From Daphnia pulex (taxonomy: Eukaryota; Arthropoda; Branchiopoda; Diplostraca; Daphniidae), in assembly GCF_021134715.1 (NCBI RefSeq), contig NC_060017.1, positions 2,728,001 through 2,792,000 of the forward strand: 64,000 bases of DNA, written 5' to 3'. A model generated the notes under the pieces. It was given only the letters and a program-made list of their open reading frames with translations, had not been told where the DNA came from and searched no databases. Every line of letters starts with the position of its first letter. Position 1 is the first letter of the stretch. Below are positions 13,489-27,097 of the stretch, in pieces. Made by a program: the position numbers and the translations under genes.

Positions 13489-15789
13489 ATGATGAAAGCC
13501 TTGATAATGGCGCTCCTCCTCGTAGGAGCCGCGTTTTGCCAAGAGGCCGTCCCGTCCGAGCAATCGACGCTTCATCCCGACGACAATCTAATTGCCACCA
13601 GCACGGTCGCTTCTAATAACAAGGAAGTGAACCAAGGAGATGAACCCACCGTTTTACTACCGGCGCCAGTCGATGTGTCTTTCGCCGTTGGCGTCAAAGA
13701 ACAAGGCGACGGAGAAGGTGTTATTCCCCGCGTCGAAATTGATACTGATGGCGTCCCAATTGTTCACGGAGTCGTTCTGCCTGATGACCCCAATGACACG
13801 AAAACCTGGCGCAATGCTCGCGTCTTAAACAACGTCCTGCTCGACAAACAACAGCAGCAGCAACAGAGAGATGACAACAACTCTGCCATTCAAGAACAAC
13901 AAGACATGTTCATCTACAGGCCTGCGAGCTCCGTCCGCATTCTCAATGACGATTTCCAGCCTAGTCAAGCCGATACCTCGTCTTTCTCACCGTCGTTGCC
14001 TTACCCGGCTTACTACTACCAGCGATTCTACCAGGACAAAAGCTCGGCACAGCCCCAACTTCCGGATTCGTTGGCTGTCGAGACGGACGAGGAAGATTCG
14101 TCCAGCAATCCCAGCGAAGCCGTTGAGTCAGTGTCGGAAGTAGACCCCAATGTCGACGGGAGAGGCTTCAACATTAAGAAGAAAAACACCGGCATCGTCA
14201 AGGCGAAACCAGGATCTTCATACGGCTCTGGCGCTCGACCCATTACCTACTACGTCAAAGCAGAAGAGGCCAAGGAAATCCACGATGACCGCAGTCCCTA
14301 CGAATACGAACCGGCCCAGCACCAGACTAGCTACTACACCAGTGATTATTCTACTCAGGAATCCGTCTCTAAACAAGACGTCCAATACTACCAGCAACAA
14401 CTTGAGCAGCAACAACAGCAACAATTGCAACTGCAACAGCAAGAGGAACAGCAGATGAAATTGAAACATCAACAAGAACAAAAGCAACTTCAGCTCCAAC
14501 AAGAACAGCAATTGAAATTGCACCAACAGCAACTCCTCCAGCAACAACAGGATCAGCAATTGAAACTCCAACAGCAACTTCTTCTTCAACAACAACAGGA
14601 GCAAGAGAAACTTCAATTAGCTCAATCTCAGCAGCAGTATCAACAGGAAGCCAACCCACAACGTACTGGATACTACCAACAAAATGGCTTTGTGCCCGGT
14701 AACGTTGTTCCGGCACCTCAAGATTCATTCGTCATTCGAGACCAGACCTACACCAGTGGAGGCCAGACTTTCTCTGTACCCATTCCCGTTCCCAGGGATC
14801 AGTACGTACAACAATACGATCAGCAGCAGTATGCTGCTCAACAGCAGTATGCTTCTCAACAACAGCAGCCGCAGTACGCGTACAATTTCCAGCAGTATCC
14901 TCCTCAGTTCTCTCAACAATATTACAAACAACAGCAACAGACCCAGCAGCCACTCGACTTCCTTGGCGCCAAGTTTAAGGAGCAGGTCCAGAAAGCTAAG
15001 GACAAGTTGCACGGAATTACTGATCCGGTGGTCGACCCTTTGATGGAAGCTGGACAAAAGATCTCAACTAATTTGGGTCTGCCAGATCGCGTTAACCAGA
15101 TCAATCAGAAGGTTGCCACTCCCGGTATTCTCGTCCCTTTGGCCATGGTCGGTGGCGCCGCTCTGGCCCTTGGCGGTCTCGGCACGGCCATCCATTTGAG
15201 CAATCCCGACACCAAGAACAACGTCTTCAAGACCCTCAAGATTGACAACTCGACTCTGGCTGAACGCATCACCACTGCTTTGCATCCGTTCCGCAATACT
15301 AGTCGAGTCGCCCGCTCCGCTGACGATGAGGATGAAGGCTATCCGGCAGCATCCGAATTCGTCGACGACGAAAAGGAGAACCTCCTCAATCACGTCCTGT
15401 CTGCCCTCAATGGCCCGCAAAAGTCGTTCCTGGCTCAGATGCAACAGACGGGCTTTGACGAATGGCAGAAGACGCCGTGCGCCAAGCGAATCTTTTGTGA
15501 CGTCATGATCCAGCAAAATGACGACGCCATTAATCTCATGGAGAAACGCATGTCCACCTTCCTCAGTCTGTAAGTTGGCTCCCGAGCCTTGCGGCTGTTT
15601 TCGGTCACAATGTCAGCAAAGATATTGGCAACACTAACGTCTCGTTTTTATTTTCTTATTTGCAGACTGGACAGTGGCGTGGCGCGCAATTTGCAAGCTC
15701 TGACGTCTGACGTGATGGATGGAATTCGCCGTAGGAATTGTCGAGCATTCGTTTGCGGTAGCGCTCAACCCCATCCCCAACAACAGTGA
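13489..15789 (+). CDS. Secreted Gln-rich protein, cluster member 1
   Basis: Exons are 13489-15569 and 15666-15789, joined by a 96-bp phase-2 intron, giving 734 residues. A 5'UTR intron (about 12961-13478) precedes the start. The first ATG after that acceptor opens a clear signal peptide (MMKALIMALLLVGAAFC). The body is acidic and Tyr/Ser-rich. A Gln/Leu-rich, likely coiled-coil tract spans about 299-391, followed by Tyr/Gln repeats. A hydrophobic Gly/Ala segment lies at about 543-571, an R-V-A-R basic site near 606-609 and a Cys-x5-Cys pair at 664 and 670; the second exon adds a Cys-x4-Cys pair. The same C-terminal plan, with the intron between the two Cys pairs, occurs in the genes at 19820 and 29575. 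I do not recognise the family. An extracellular or matrix role is inference from the signal peptide and low complexity. Confidence 0.85.
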
Positions 15790-18700
15790 TACGCCCCGTA
15801 AAAACGGCCGACATTCACGAGAGACAAAAGAGCAATTCCAACCTGCTACTTTACATTAGCGCCCAAACGGCGTCTCGGTCTTATATTACTTTTGTTTTTT
15901 GTCTCCAGCGTGCATTCTTTTCTTATTTTTAATAAGCCTTTCGTTAATAAGTTATTGATGATATATTACTTATTATTGACTAATTCTCTATAGTTCGGAC
16001 TATCATCAAAAGCTTGGAAGAAACAGCAAAAGTGTCAGAGAACCATTTTATTATACGAACGCAATTTCCGAACTGGTTTCGGCAATTGGCAACTGAAGTA
16101 TTAGTTAACTTTATAGTAAAAAAAAAACGCCTCTATATCTCGTGCTGTTTTGTTTCGTGTGTCGCCTCAAAGGTTGTTGCTTCATTTTTTTGCATCGACG
16201 TAACCCGCACACGTTTTTCTCGTTCGTCAGCCCGATCTACTTATTTACTAACGCTATATTTACAACGGTTTGAAAATACAAATGTCCAACTTTATTTTTC
16301 GAGTCTTCTTCTTTAGGGCAGTAGGCTATATGGCTGGCTGTTAAAATATTATTCGTTGGAAGGATAGAAAATATGTCAAACACTTGGATCAAACCTCTAA
16401 AAAGGCGCAGCGCATCAATAGGGCAAGAATGACTCAGCGCTGTTTCAATCTCATACATTGAACGCAGTCGTTATCACAAGAAAGCATGACGCAACCATTC
16501 ACTTGAAACAACTGCTGCTTTACTGAGACAACGGTGAATATCTTTCAATCATACACGTACCATAAATTTAATTTTCCATTCAATTTTTACTGACAAGACA
16601 ATCTAGAATTCAATCCGTTGGTTCCGCTCAATTTCATCGGACGAATAAATGTTCTCAACTCGGCAAATCAAAAACAAAGCGATTTAATGGATGTTTTACA
16701 AGAAAAAATAATAATAATTCCCAGTTGGTATTAAAGTTTTGGATTGGGCGCACATAAATTGTTCATTGCAGAGGTGAATGCTAGCAATTCGGGAACTGAA
16801 TGGCCATTGTTGCTGAATCAAAGCTGACATTAAAATAGTTAACGAAGTGCATAACTTGTACGAAGCCCACTTTTCCGCTCTTTGTTGCGTCATGATCAAA
16901 GAATATCGCGCCGTAAAACAAGAATTTGAGGAGCACAAATCCCATACATCTGCCAACGTTTGGACGCATTACTCAACAGCGCTGCCGCGTGATTCGCCGA
17001 GGCGTGAAATGTGAAAGCTGCACCGAAGAACAAAGAGAAATTTGACAATCCAACTCATGGCTGTATTTCACAGTCGTTGGACAAGATTATATATTTAAAT
17101 CATCATAGAAAGAAGGCGGAGTCTCGGCAGCTGGACAATCAAATGACTGATGAAGTTGGTGAACTCCATCTGTCCCACCTACTACTATGGTACTGGGAAC
17201 TTCATTGACATTGAATAACTCTTTTGGATCCCCCATCAGAGAGCAGTCAGCCTCATCTCGCATTGAAGTGCTCCTTATGCGGCCGAGGGTACGGGTAAGC
17301 TCCGTCAATGACGAATAACCGATCAGATCCCTTTTTTATTCTTTCCAGTGGCGTTATTTTTTTTAAATCTTCATCCATAGTGCATGTATGGTGGGACCGC
17401 CCAGACGGTGCCTACAGTTTTCGACACCATACGCAATTCGCCAAAGGCCTTTCTTTACTAATAAAACACCGTGAGTTTTGCCGGCCTTGGTAGTTTCTGA
17501 TAGGATTTTATGTTGGATCAAGACAAGGGTCTTCTTATCATTATTAAACATCGCGTGATGGCTGTTATTCCACACATTGGGTCGTAAGAATCAGACGACC
17601 AAGATCCCGTCGAGTGATGTGATCATGGCTGTCGTGTTACAGAAAATGATAACTGGCTGTTAACTCCCTAACCTACAGCCAGAGGCAATGAAGACGATGT
17701 TTAGATTGTTGTTTTTTTCCCTTCTCGCTAGCTCAGCGTTTCGTGGCGTCAACACCCGCCGATGCAGTTGCGTGAGCGCATCATCATCACCGGTGCCAAA
17801 GTGTCTTTCGTTTTTTTTTTTTTGGGTTGTTGGAATTTGATACTCCGCAATAATCTCTGCGCATTAATTGTCTCGCTGCCATCAAGAAATCATCCGTTAT
17901 GTTTGACAGCGCCTTAATGTAAAAGATAGCCACTATCTAACATCTGTGATTAATTTAGCGGCCCTATAAATAATTTACGATTATATACGCACAGCAGCGC
18001 ACAAGGTACACGTGAATTCTTCGAGTGGCGGCGCTGCTGCAGGCGTACCAAGTTGTCGTTATCATCTCCTTCGTTTTTTCTCCGCTGCTGGTTCCTCGAA
18101 GCAAAAAGATGGTAATCGAGGGAATTTTTTTTTGTCCATAGAAATGTTTCTGTGTTCCGTTGCGCCGTTGGGGAAACTCGGTCAGTGTGTCTTTTTCTCC
18201 CCGTACCTCCTCGTGCCTCATCGGTTTGTGGCCGTACCACCGAGGGGTTCCCGATCGGATATGGCGATTGAATTATGAACAGGGGTTTGGGGCTAAAGCT
18301 TTCTATTTGAAATTCAAAAATAAGAAGAAAACAGAGAAAGAGGAAGATATAGAGAACAAGGAAGATGCGGAGAAAGAATTTTTTAAATGAAAGGGGCCAT
18401 CCTTATTACAGACCCAAAAACGGCTTAACCGGACCTTTAACCGATTTGTTGACCTACATTTCAAGGTCGCTAATGATATCCTTTTTTGTGTCCATGTCAC
18501 TCAGCATCGACCTTTATGTATTTACCGTGCCGTATTCATCTACCATCACGTGTGTATGCGGGAGTGACCTCCCCTTTGCCATATATATCCTATGCACAAC
18601 CTTTCTATGGGTGTGAACTCTATCTCCATTCAACGTTCAGCCTCTCCGCCTTAGCAATATGGAATTAGTTGGAAGCCTTCTGACCCCATTCTCTTTTCGG

Positions 18701-19395
18701 ATTCGAACTTGTATCCAACAGATGCGAGGGACGAGCAGGAGAGCTAGCTTTCTACGATTTCGATGATGGACGACTGACTAGACTCATCCCAGTATTTTGC
18801 ATACGGTGTTATTATCGAAACAACTTTTTTTTTATTCTTTCCCTTAATTGTTTCCGCCTTTCTCTTAAAATGCCGTTGCGTATTCGAGTTATATAAATGA
18901 AGGAACGATGTCATTTACGAGAACCCGCATAGGTACGCAATGAACTCACAAGGAAATGCCAATCGCGTGATCCCCTCCACCTTCGTTGACGGGAGAGAGT
19001 TGATTAGAGATTGTTGTGAAAGAGTGAGAAAACTTACCCGACCGCTTTACAGCTCCACAATGTTAAACAAGCCAAGATAGAGATGCGGTTAGGAAATGCC
19101 AAATCACACTATACAAGAACCACTCCTGGCCCACATCAATCAATGGTTTATATAGAAGAACCTGTATGGTCGATATCAATTTACAGTTTCAAACAAAAAG
19201 ATACAAAATACTACCAGTCCATTGATGGAATATTCTCAGAGTTTTTTTTTTGTTTTTTGGCCACCACTTTCTTTTCAGAAAGCGGGTGCTGATTCTGATA
19301 ATAGTCACACACTCACAGGTCTACATTTCGTTCGGCTTTATTGGACTAAAGTTATGAGGTCACGTTTGACAAAAACAAAATGAAGTGAAGAACAA

Positions 19396-19432
<37 letters not shown>

Positions 19433-19600
19433 AGACGTCGAATTGAGTTTAACATATTCTTAATAAGAAATGCGTACGGGTTCGCATGGCATTCACCAAG
19501 CGACGAGCGAGCGAGCAACCGAGGAGGAGACTTTTTGAAAGAGTAGCGTGGGCTCTCTTCTACCTCGAGTGGGCCAGTTTGAGGTCAACCCTGGACCCAG
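15790..19600. other. Intergenic stretch between cluster members 1 and 2
   Basis: No coding exon is supported. It contains the 3'UTR of member 1 (an AATAAG-like signal near 15930), a GA dinucleotide run at about 19401-19431, and a TCAGTTCAG initiator-like sequence at 19600-19608 that may mark the transcription start of member 2. Short open frames at 17950-18278 overlap on both strands and show no family features. Confidence 0.5.
19401..19431. repeat. GA/TC dinucleotide microsatellite
   Basis: About 15 AG units lie roughly 170-200 bp upstream of the probable start of cluster member 2. GA runs near arthropod promoters can be bound by GAGA-type factors; a role here is only inference. Confidence 0.8.
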
Positions 19601-19819
19601 TCAGTTCAGCCTCCGGAGAAGTCTCTCATCTCTCAGTGTCATAGCCAGCATCATCCCACAGACATTGCTGCAGCTTCTGCATATCTCGTCGTAGTTTTTC
19701 TTTCGAGAGTCTTATTATTTTCGTGTTTCAGCAGCTTCAAGTCTATTCAAGGGCTGATTTATTCAACCGCAAGGTGCACAAAGGTGGTTGTTTTCTAAGG
19801 CAAACTGCAGCGCCGGATC

Positions 19820-22800
19820 ATGCGGAAGATTGGGCATCGCCAGTGGCGGACACGCAACTTTTGCCACTTCATAACGGCGTTGGTAATCCTCACGGCCATC
19901 TGTGCGGGAGCGGATCAGACGAATGACGAGTCTCGCATTGTTGTTGTCAAAAGAGGCAGAAGCGGCGGCAGCAACAAACGACCCCCCGCAAATCGTAAGC
20001 AATTTAATCAACAGCAATTGTTGACTCATTCTTTTCTCATTTACAAAAACCCTGCCGATGATGCAATTGTGGACACTGTAAAAGAGGTCGACGAGTCGCA
20101 AACGGCGGCACTCGACACCAACTTCCTACCCCCGCCCGTGCAACAATCAGCTCCAGTTGTTTTTACACCTGGTTTCGTTCTACCGGTGGAAGAGCCCAGC
20201 TTGGACTACCTTCCGCCTCAGTCTGCATCGATTCCACCACCAAGGGAGTCCACCAAGAAAAATCCAACCATTTTTTTCCCTCCGCCTGACAGAAATCCAG
20301 AAATCGATGCGGCCAATCGTTCCCTTTTCGATGCCAATGAACGGCCGCTCTCCTTTGAGCCAAAGAAGGAAGAATCGTTGAGCGTGAACAACGGCCCGTC
20401 GTCCTTATTTGACGATAATGTCATTCCTCCTGCTGGCGTTATCCAAAGAATCGTCGTCAACAACAGCAAGAACAGACAAGAAGCCCAACCGAATTATTAC
20501 ACCATCCCGAGCAGAGTATCGAACGAACCCAAACCGCCAAGTCCACCCGTTTATGATCGATTAGACGACAGTCTTTTCGACTTGGAATCCGAGTACGAAG
20601 ATAATAAAGCTGTGCAGCAGAATCCTGGTTTGCCAAGTGCGTCGTACGGATGGCCGGCCACTACTAAACGCCCCAAAACTCCATCGCTGTTTGACACTCC
20701 CTCCAATTCGGATGATTTTAAATATCCCGTGGCATCTTCATCGTCGAATTTTGAACCATCACCGCCATCTATTTCACTACTGTCGAATCCTCCAGCAGCA
20801 CCTCCGGGGTACATTCCTGACTCTCCTGCTCCGCCAGCTCCTCCTTTTTCTCCTCCTTTGGCTTCTCCTCCTGCCAATCCTGGCCCGGCTGCTCCAGTGC
20901 TCTATGCTCAATCCGACGGAGATTATAATCAAGTTCACTTGACATGGGCACAACTTCACGCCAGTTTGACTCCATCGACAGATGCCGCAGGTATTATTTC
21001 TTCCATCACCAATAGTGGCAACAATTACGCCACTACTAGCGGCGGCGGATCACGTCCCGCTCCTCCAGTGGGGCCTCCGTCACCTCCAATTGTTGGCCCT
21101 CCAGCTCCTCCTCCTACTGGAATCCGACCTCCTGCTCCTCCTGTCGTCGGTCCGACTCGTCCAGGTGGGATCGGTTCAACGATAGGGTCAACAATTGGTT
21201 CAACGTTAGGCTCACTGCTTCCGGGCGGAATCGGCTCGGGGATAGGATCAACGATTGGATCAACGATCGGCTCACTTGTTCCTTTCAGTCCACAACCTCC
21301 TGCTCCTCCTCTCACATTCGCACCTTCGTTGTTTAGTGCTAATTCCGACTCTTATGGATTTTCCAATAGTGGAACTCAATCCGCCCAGCCGCAATCTTAC
21401 CAGCAGCCACAACCACAACAACAAGAACAACAGTTTCCCAGTTATGTTCTTTCAGCAGCCAGTCCCTTGGCTGCAGTTGGGCCTCCATCAGGTTACAGCC
21501 CATCTTTTTCGAGTCCTCAGCAGCAACAACAACAGCAACAGAACACACCAAGTGGGCCAACGATCATTATATATTCAGGATCGCCCTCTTCTCCTGGCCA
21601 ACAAAGTGATTCAGGATTAGACTACGGTAGACAACCTTCTTTCAATCCTCCTGCCAATCCACCGTCTTATCAACAGTCTTTTAGCAATCCACCAGCAGCA
21701 CCTCCAGCGAATCCACCGTCATATCAGCAATCTTTTAGTAATCCTCCCGCTTTACCTCTAGCCAATCCACCGTCATATCAACAGCAGTCTTTTAGCAGTC
21801 CACCAGCGAATCCGTCATATCAGCAATCCTTCAGTAGCCCACCGGCAGTACCTCCTGCAAATCCTCCGTCATATCAACAGCAGTCGTTTAGCAGTCCACC
21901 AGCAAATCCACCATACCAACAGTCTTTTAGTAGTCCATCTGCTGCCCCTCCTGCAAATCCTCCATCATATGAACAATCTTTCAGTAATCCTCCCGCTTTA
22001 CCTCTAGCCAATCCACCGTCTTATCAACAGTCTTTTAGCAATCCTCCCGCTAATCCACCGTCATATCAGCAATCATTCAGTAGCCCACCGGCAGCACCTC
22101 CAGCCAATCCTCCGTCATATCAACAGCAGTCTTTTAGCAGTCCACCAGCGAATCCACCGTCATATCAGCAATCCTTCAGTAATCCTCCCGCTTTACCCCT
22201 AGCCAATCCACCGTCTTATCAACAGTCTTTTAGCAATCCACCAGCGAATCCCCCGTCATATCAGCAATCCTTCAGTAGCCCACCGGCAGCACCGCCGTCC
22301 AATCCACCGTCTTATCAGCAATCGTTTAGCAATCCTCCGGCTAATCCGCCGTCATACCAGCCATCCTTCAGTAGTCCGCCCGCAGCCCCTCCAGCGAATC
22401 CGCCTTCTTTAAATTACGATTCATTTAATCCTTCATTCAGTCCATCTTTTAATCCACCCGCAACTTCAAACTTCAATAACTACGCACCAGCAAATCAACA
22501 ATTTTCTAGCCCGCCGCAACCTCAAGCACCTCCTCAACCTCCTGCGCCACCCCAAAGTCTTTTTAATTCGTACGGAGAACCCATTGGATTAGCTGGTGTC
22601 CCCATTCGACCAAACTCTCAACAACAGCAGCAACAACAACAGTTGCCCAGCTATGTTCTTTCTCCGGCTAGTCCCCCAGCACCCCCAGCACCCCCAGTGG
22701 GTCCTCCATCAAGTTACAGCTCTTCTTTTTCGAGTCCTCCAGCACAAACTTTCCAGGATGCCATTCCGGTATCCAGTCCGTCTTATCAGCTAGCCGCACA

Positions 22801-25800
22801 ATCACCACCTTCTGTAACTTACGTACAGCAGCAGCAACAACCCGTTTTTGTCCAGCAACAGCAACAACAACCCGTTTTTGTCCAGCAACAGCAGCAACAA
22901 CCCATTATTCTACAGCAGCAGCCGCAGCAACCCATTATTGTCCAGCAGCAGCCGCAGCAACAGCAAATTGTTGTCCAGCAGCAGAGGCCAGTTGTGGTTC
23001 AGCAACAACAGCCTGTTCTCGTTCAGCAGCAACAACAACCTGTTCTCGTTCAACAGCAACCCATCGTCGTCCAGCAACAGCGGCCCGTCCTTGTCCAGCA
23101 ACAGCAGCCTGTCCTAGTTCAACAACAACCAGTTATTGTCCGGCAGCAGCGGCCCGTCATCGTCCAACAACAAGCACCGGTATACGTTCAACAACAACAA
23201 CAACAACAACAATATACTTATGATAGTTATCAACAGCCAGCAGTTCAGTTCCAGCAATCATACGAGCCTGCCTACCAAACGGTGGTCCAACAAGCCGCAC
23301 AGCCAGTTCTACAGCCCGTCGTCCAAACAGTCCTTCAGCCGGTTCGAGCAGTTTTCGATCCCGTTTACCGGCCAGCTAATCCCACGCAAGTCTTGCGCGT
23401 TCCGGGATTCAAAGCTCAAAAGGGTAACAAAGCTAAAGCCAAAGGTAAAGAAGGAAAAGGAAAAGACAAGTTTAAGAGCAAAGGTAAGGGTCCATCCAAC
23501 AACAGTTTCTCAGCTCCGTCCAACAGTTACGCAGCCCCGTCCAACAGCTACGGAGCTCCACCGTCCAACAATTACTACCAACCTCCGGCAAACGATCCGC
23601 CGGCAAACGATCCACCGGCTCAAGATGACCCAGTGTTTGACACCGTCGTTGAGGTCTTGCAGCCTCAGCTAGACATTCAATATCAGTACAAATACTCTGG
23701 GCCACCCATCATGGGGCGCGGTGAAAAAGCTTCTAAGAAACTCAAGAAACTTTTCTACAAGGGGGCCATCCTGCTGGGCGGATTAGGAGCTATTACGGCA
23801 GCGCCCATCGTTCCCGGAGTAATAGGTCGAAGAAAACGTGATACCCGACAACCGAACGACGCCGCAGTAGCCAATTTAGCACTGATTCCATCGACTGATT
23901 TGATGCAAGATTCGTATATTCCTAATCCGAAACTGGAGTCAGCATCGGTGGCCGCCGAGAACAAGTCTCTACAAATGGGCAACAGCAGCACATCTTTATT
24001 TGATAGCCTACCTTTTCAAGGTGCCCCGATCCCCAAGAAATTGCGCAAGGAACTAGCTCGTTATCTACCAACTGCCGAAGCCATGAACGATGCTGAATGC
24101 CTACAGAAATCTTTCTGTGAAAATTTGATTGAACTCAACGACTCACCTTTCCAGGACAGCTTTCTCTTCTTCTATGCTGCGTGAGTATCTGCATTTATTT
24201 AATTCATTCCTTATTCGATTTGCTTTACCGACATATCTGTGCGGATATCTAAGATCTCAGATATGGGAAGGAAATCGCGTCGTTCCTTTTTTTTTATGTC
24301 TGAATTCTGGTGAGAAAAAAAAAATCTGTTGAGCAACGCAATGATGCAATCGAAAACAGGAATGACCAGTCACCTGAAGAGTCTCGTGAGACAGCGTTAA
24401 ATTCGTCGCGGTATATGTGGAACGAGGCATTCATTTACGGATTGGGCGGATCTCGGCGGCAGGATTCCACAAAAGTTTAGGTGTCTGTGCCTCATTGGCA
24501 TTTTCTATTTGAAACCTTATGATGTTGCAATATCAAGCTCGGGTAAAAATAGATTAGATAGACTGAAGCCAAGTAGGGAAACAATACAACGGTTTGTCAG
24601 CTGACCGAAGTAAAGATGCCAAGTGGTCCAAGTGCGCAAAGTCCATCCATAATGTATAGAGTGACGTGAACTGTTGAACTCCCCATTCCCAAGTTGCAAC
24701 TGTGTCACCGTTCACCGGCAACAGGTGATCCCCCCCCCCCGAGGTGAATAGACGGTAGCTTTCACGGAGAAAACGGTCGGTTGCGTCGTTTATAAACGCA
24801 GACGTGAAGCATTCTTTCCTTAGTGGCTTGTAGTTGGCGAAATCTGATACTTAATTTATTCGAATCAATATATTAGCTCGAAACCCGATAGAAACCCCAA
24901 AACTCCTATCGGAAATCAACGGTGAAAAGGGCTTAGAATAAACCTGAGTCACGTACAAAATCCCCAAAATAAAACTATTGGATAATGTTAAGATACCTGA
25001 AACATTATTTAAGGAAAGAATTCGCCTGCGAGCACGCGAAGTCTTCAGTCTTGTTCTGACAATATGTTCATTCTTGCGGCCAGCAGATGTCTTCAATATG
25101 CGTTCGGTAAAGAAATTTCCACATAAGGAGAACTAGGATTTATTTATTTTTTTTACAAAAAAGGACATTAAAAAGCACTCCGAATTTTAGTGTGCGATTA
25201 AAACGGGTTTGGGGTCAAATTACTGAATAAGTAGATTATCTGCGTTGAAAGCCAAATGGTGAACGAGTGATGCATCGGATTAATTTAGTCATGCAGGTCG
25301 ATAATGTTATTCCTAGAACACGAAAAGTAATCAGGGCAAATCAAGGGATTATTTTTTTAAAAAGACCCATTTAAAAGTTTTTGTTTTCTAAATGTCGATG
25401 GGCTGATTAGGAAACTTCCATATAGTCGATAAATTTTCCAGGTCAGACATCCGTTTCATGCACAACCATTCCAATAATCGATACAATACCAAATTACAGG
25501 TTAAGAAAGAAAAAATACTGTGGTAGAGGCTTGGACCCGAGTTGGATGACCCTTTGAAGTCCATCGGTTTCCCCCTATAGGCAACATTTCATGTTGTCCT
25601 TATTGACAGCGCTAATAACACCGTCTGATGTACGTCACGTAGACAATAACCTCCTGGTTCTTTCCAATCGATCGCGCCCTACTTTCACAAAGTCGTGCTG
25701 TAGATTTAAGTTCTTATTCTTCATTATTGCTTCGATGAGATCGCCATTTGAAGCAATGCACATACTCGTACTATAAATATGTCCTCAGTATAAATAGAAG

Positions 25801-27097
25801 ACCGCCTTTATTTATTGCCACACAGTAGGGGCGTGCGTGCAGCACGCCTTCGGCGGAGTGAAATTCCCAAACCGACTCCAGACCGGCTGAGCGCAGTCTA
25901 TATTTGCAGTCGCGCCCTTGGAAGCGGCGGGCCTGATTGCGTCGCAACGTTGTGATGCATATGTATACGCTATATCGAGACGGAAACATAAAAATGTATT
26001 CCACTCAGCGTATTCAAGAGAGACAGAAATTGCAACGCGTCTGTGTGTGTACAATTGCACATTGCGTGACAATAGGTATACGGTATAGGATTGTTGAAAT
26101 GCCTTACATATTGCGCTAGCCCCTATTATTTTGCTTCATGATGAAATATGACACCCACGACAGCACATCGATAGAACTCGGAAATGCGTGTTGGCGGACG
26201 GCTTGCTGCGCATTTGGCTACCAAACTCCAAGTGATGGGCTTCGCATTCCGTTGAAATCACGTAACGACCCCCAGTACGACAATTGCGGCTATCGTGCAG
26301 CGCCACGAGCAATGAGATTACGTCCCGAGAAACAGAGAAAAATCACGGGACGGGTGTGTTTGTAGATTAACCTTGTGAGGGTATCACGTGCTGAATGCTG
26401 AGAGAATCAAGGTCTGGCTCGACATAAAGGCATCAGCGCTGTCGCGCCCAAATCGATCCAACTCGAAGGCGATTTTCTTGTTGTTTTCCAATTGTTGACC
26501 CTTTGGCGATTAGAACTCTTTTGATAGACTTATTCGGTCCAATAGAGGAAGAATAAATTTAAATTCGTATTCAACTAAGCGGCGCATTGTTTTTGAAACC
26601 ACGACTACCTCTAGGATTATCACGCTAAACAAAAGTTTGGATACAAGCGTTCCCTAAGAAACCAAACAAGGCCATGGCGGGTTCGATCGATTGAATTGCC
26701 GATTGCATTACCAAAGTTGGATGTACAGAAGCACGTTTTATAACGCTGGGAAACAGACCAAACAAAAAATATATCTATGCCAAACGAGAGCAGCAGTTAG
26801 ACTAGCGATACTTTTGTTTTGGTTTATTTTCATTTCTGAAATGTATAAAATCAACCGGGAATACGATTTAATTTAACGGGTTATTTTTACAGTCTGTCAC
26901 CTGAAGCGGACAAAAACCCATGGTTGCAACAGTCGCTGACTGCCGCCAAAAAGAAGAAGTGCAGCGAATTTTATTGCACGAAAACGGCGGACACGAAAGA
27001 CGAGGACGGTGCGGAGATCGACGACGACACAACTGCGACTGATGACACAACCGTTAGTCACAATCCAGAGGCTGAAGGACCGTCGCCAGCTGCTTAA
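19820..27097 (+). CDS. Large secreted Pro/Gln/Ser-repeat protein, cluster member 2
   Basis: Exons are 19820-24180 and 26893-27097, with a 2.7-kb phase-2 intron, giving 1521 residues. After a basic N-terminus the segment FCHFITALVILTAICAGA (about residues 14-31) is a signal peptide. The body holds Pro-rich stretches, Gly-Ser-Thr-Ile repeats (near 450-490) and about 14 imperfect NPPSYQQSFS(N/S)PPA units (about 607-870). It continues with QQPVLVQQQ-type repeats (about 1000-1127) and a Lys/Gly-rich tract (about 1197-1223). A hydrophobic Gly/Ala/Ile segment ends in R-R-K-R (about 1312-1340), a good furin-type site, then Cys-x5-Cys; exon 2 carries Cys-x4-Cys and an acidic tail. The repeats resemble arthropod structural, cuticle or adhesive proteins, but no chitin-binding consensus was seen. 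It shares its C-terminal plan with the genes at 13489 and 29575. Confidence 0.85.
21640..22430 (+). repeat. Coding minisatellite: Pro/Ser/Tyr/Gln units
   Basis: About 14 in-frame units of roughly 36-60 bases encode ANPPSYQQSFS(N/S)PPA with variants such as ALPLA, AAPPA and AVPPA. Higher-order repetition of two to three units is visible (for example PALPLA recurring in a fixed order), which points to unequal crossing-over. Length variation between individuals is likely. Confidence 0.85.
22820..23215 (+). repeat. Coding repeat: Gln/Val/Pro-rich units
   Basis: CAG/CAA-rich units encode (Q)n-P-(V/I)-(F/L/I/V)-V-Q repeats within cluster member 2. Mixed CAA and CAG codons interrupt pure triplet runs, so selection for glutamine at protein level is as likely as slippage alone. 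Confidence 0.8.
24181..26892 (+). other. Long intron of cluster member 2
   Basis: The intron starts with gtgagt at 24181 and ends with ttattttta cag at 26892. It contains a C10-type run near 24729-24738 and no recognisable nested gene. Opposite-strand frames at 25771-26072 are short and featureless. Confidence 0.7.

Noticed and set aside
14218-14728. Leu/Val-rich open frames on the minus strand (132 and 119 residues)
   Set aside because: They are antisense shadows of the CAG/CAA-rich glutamine tract in cluster member 1.
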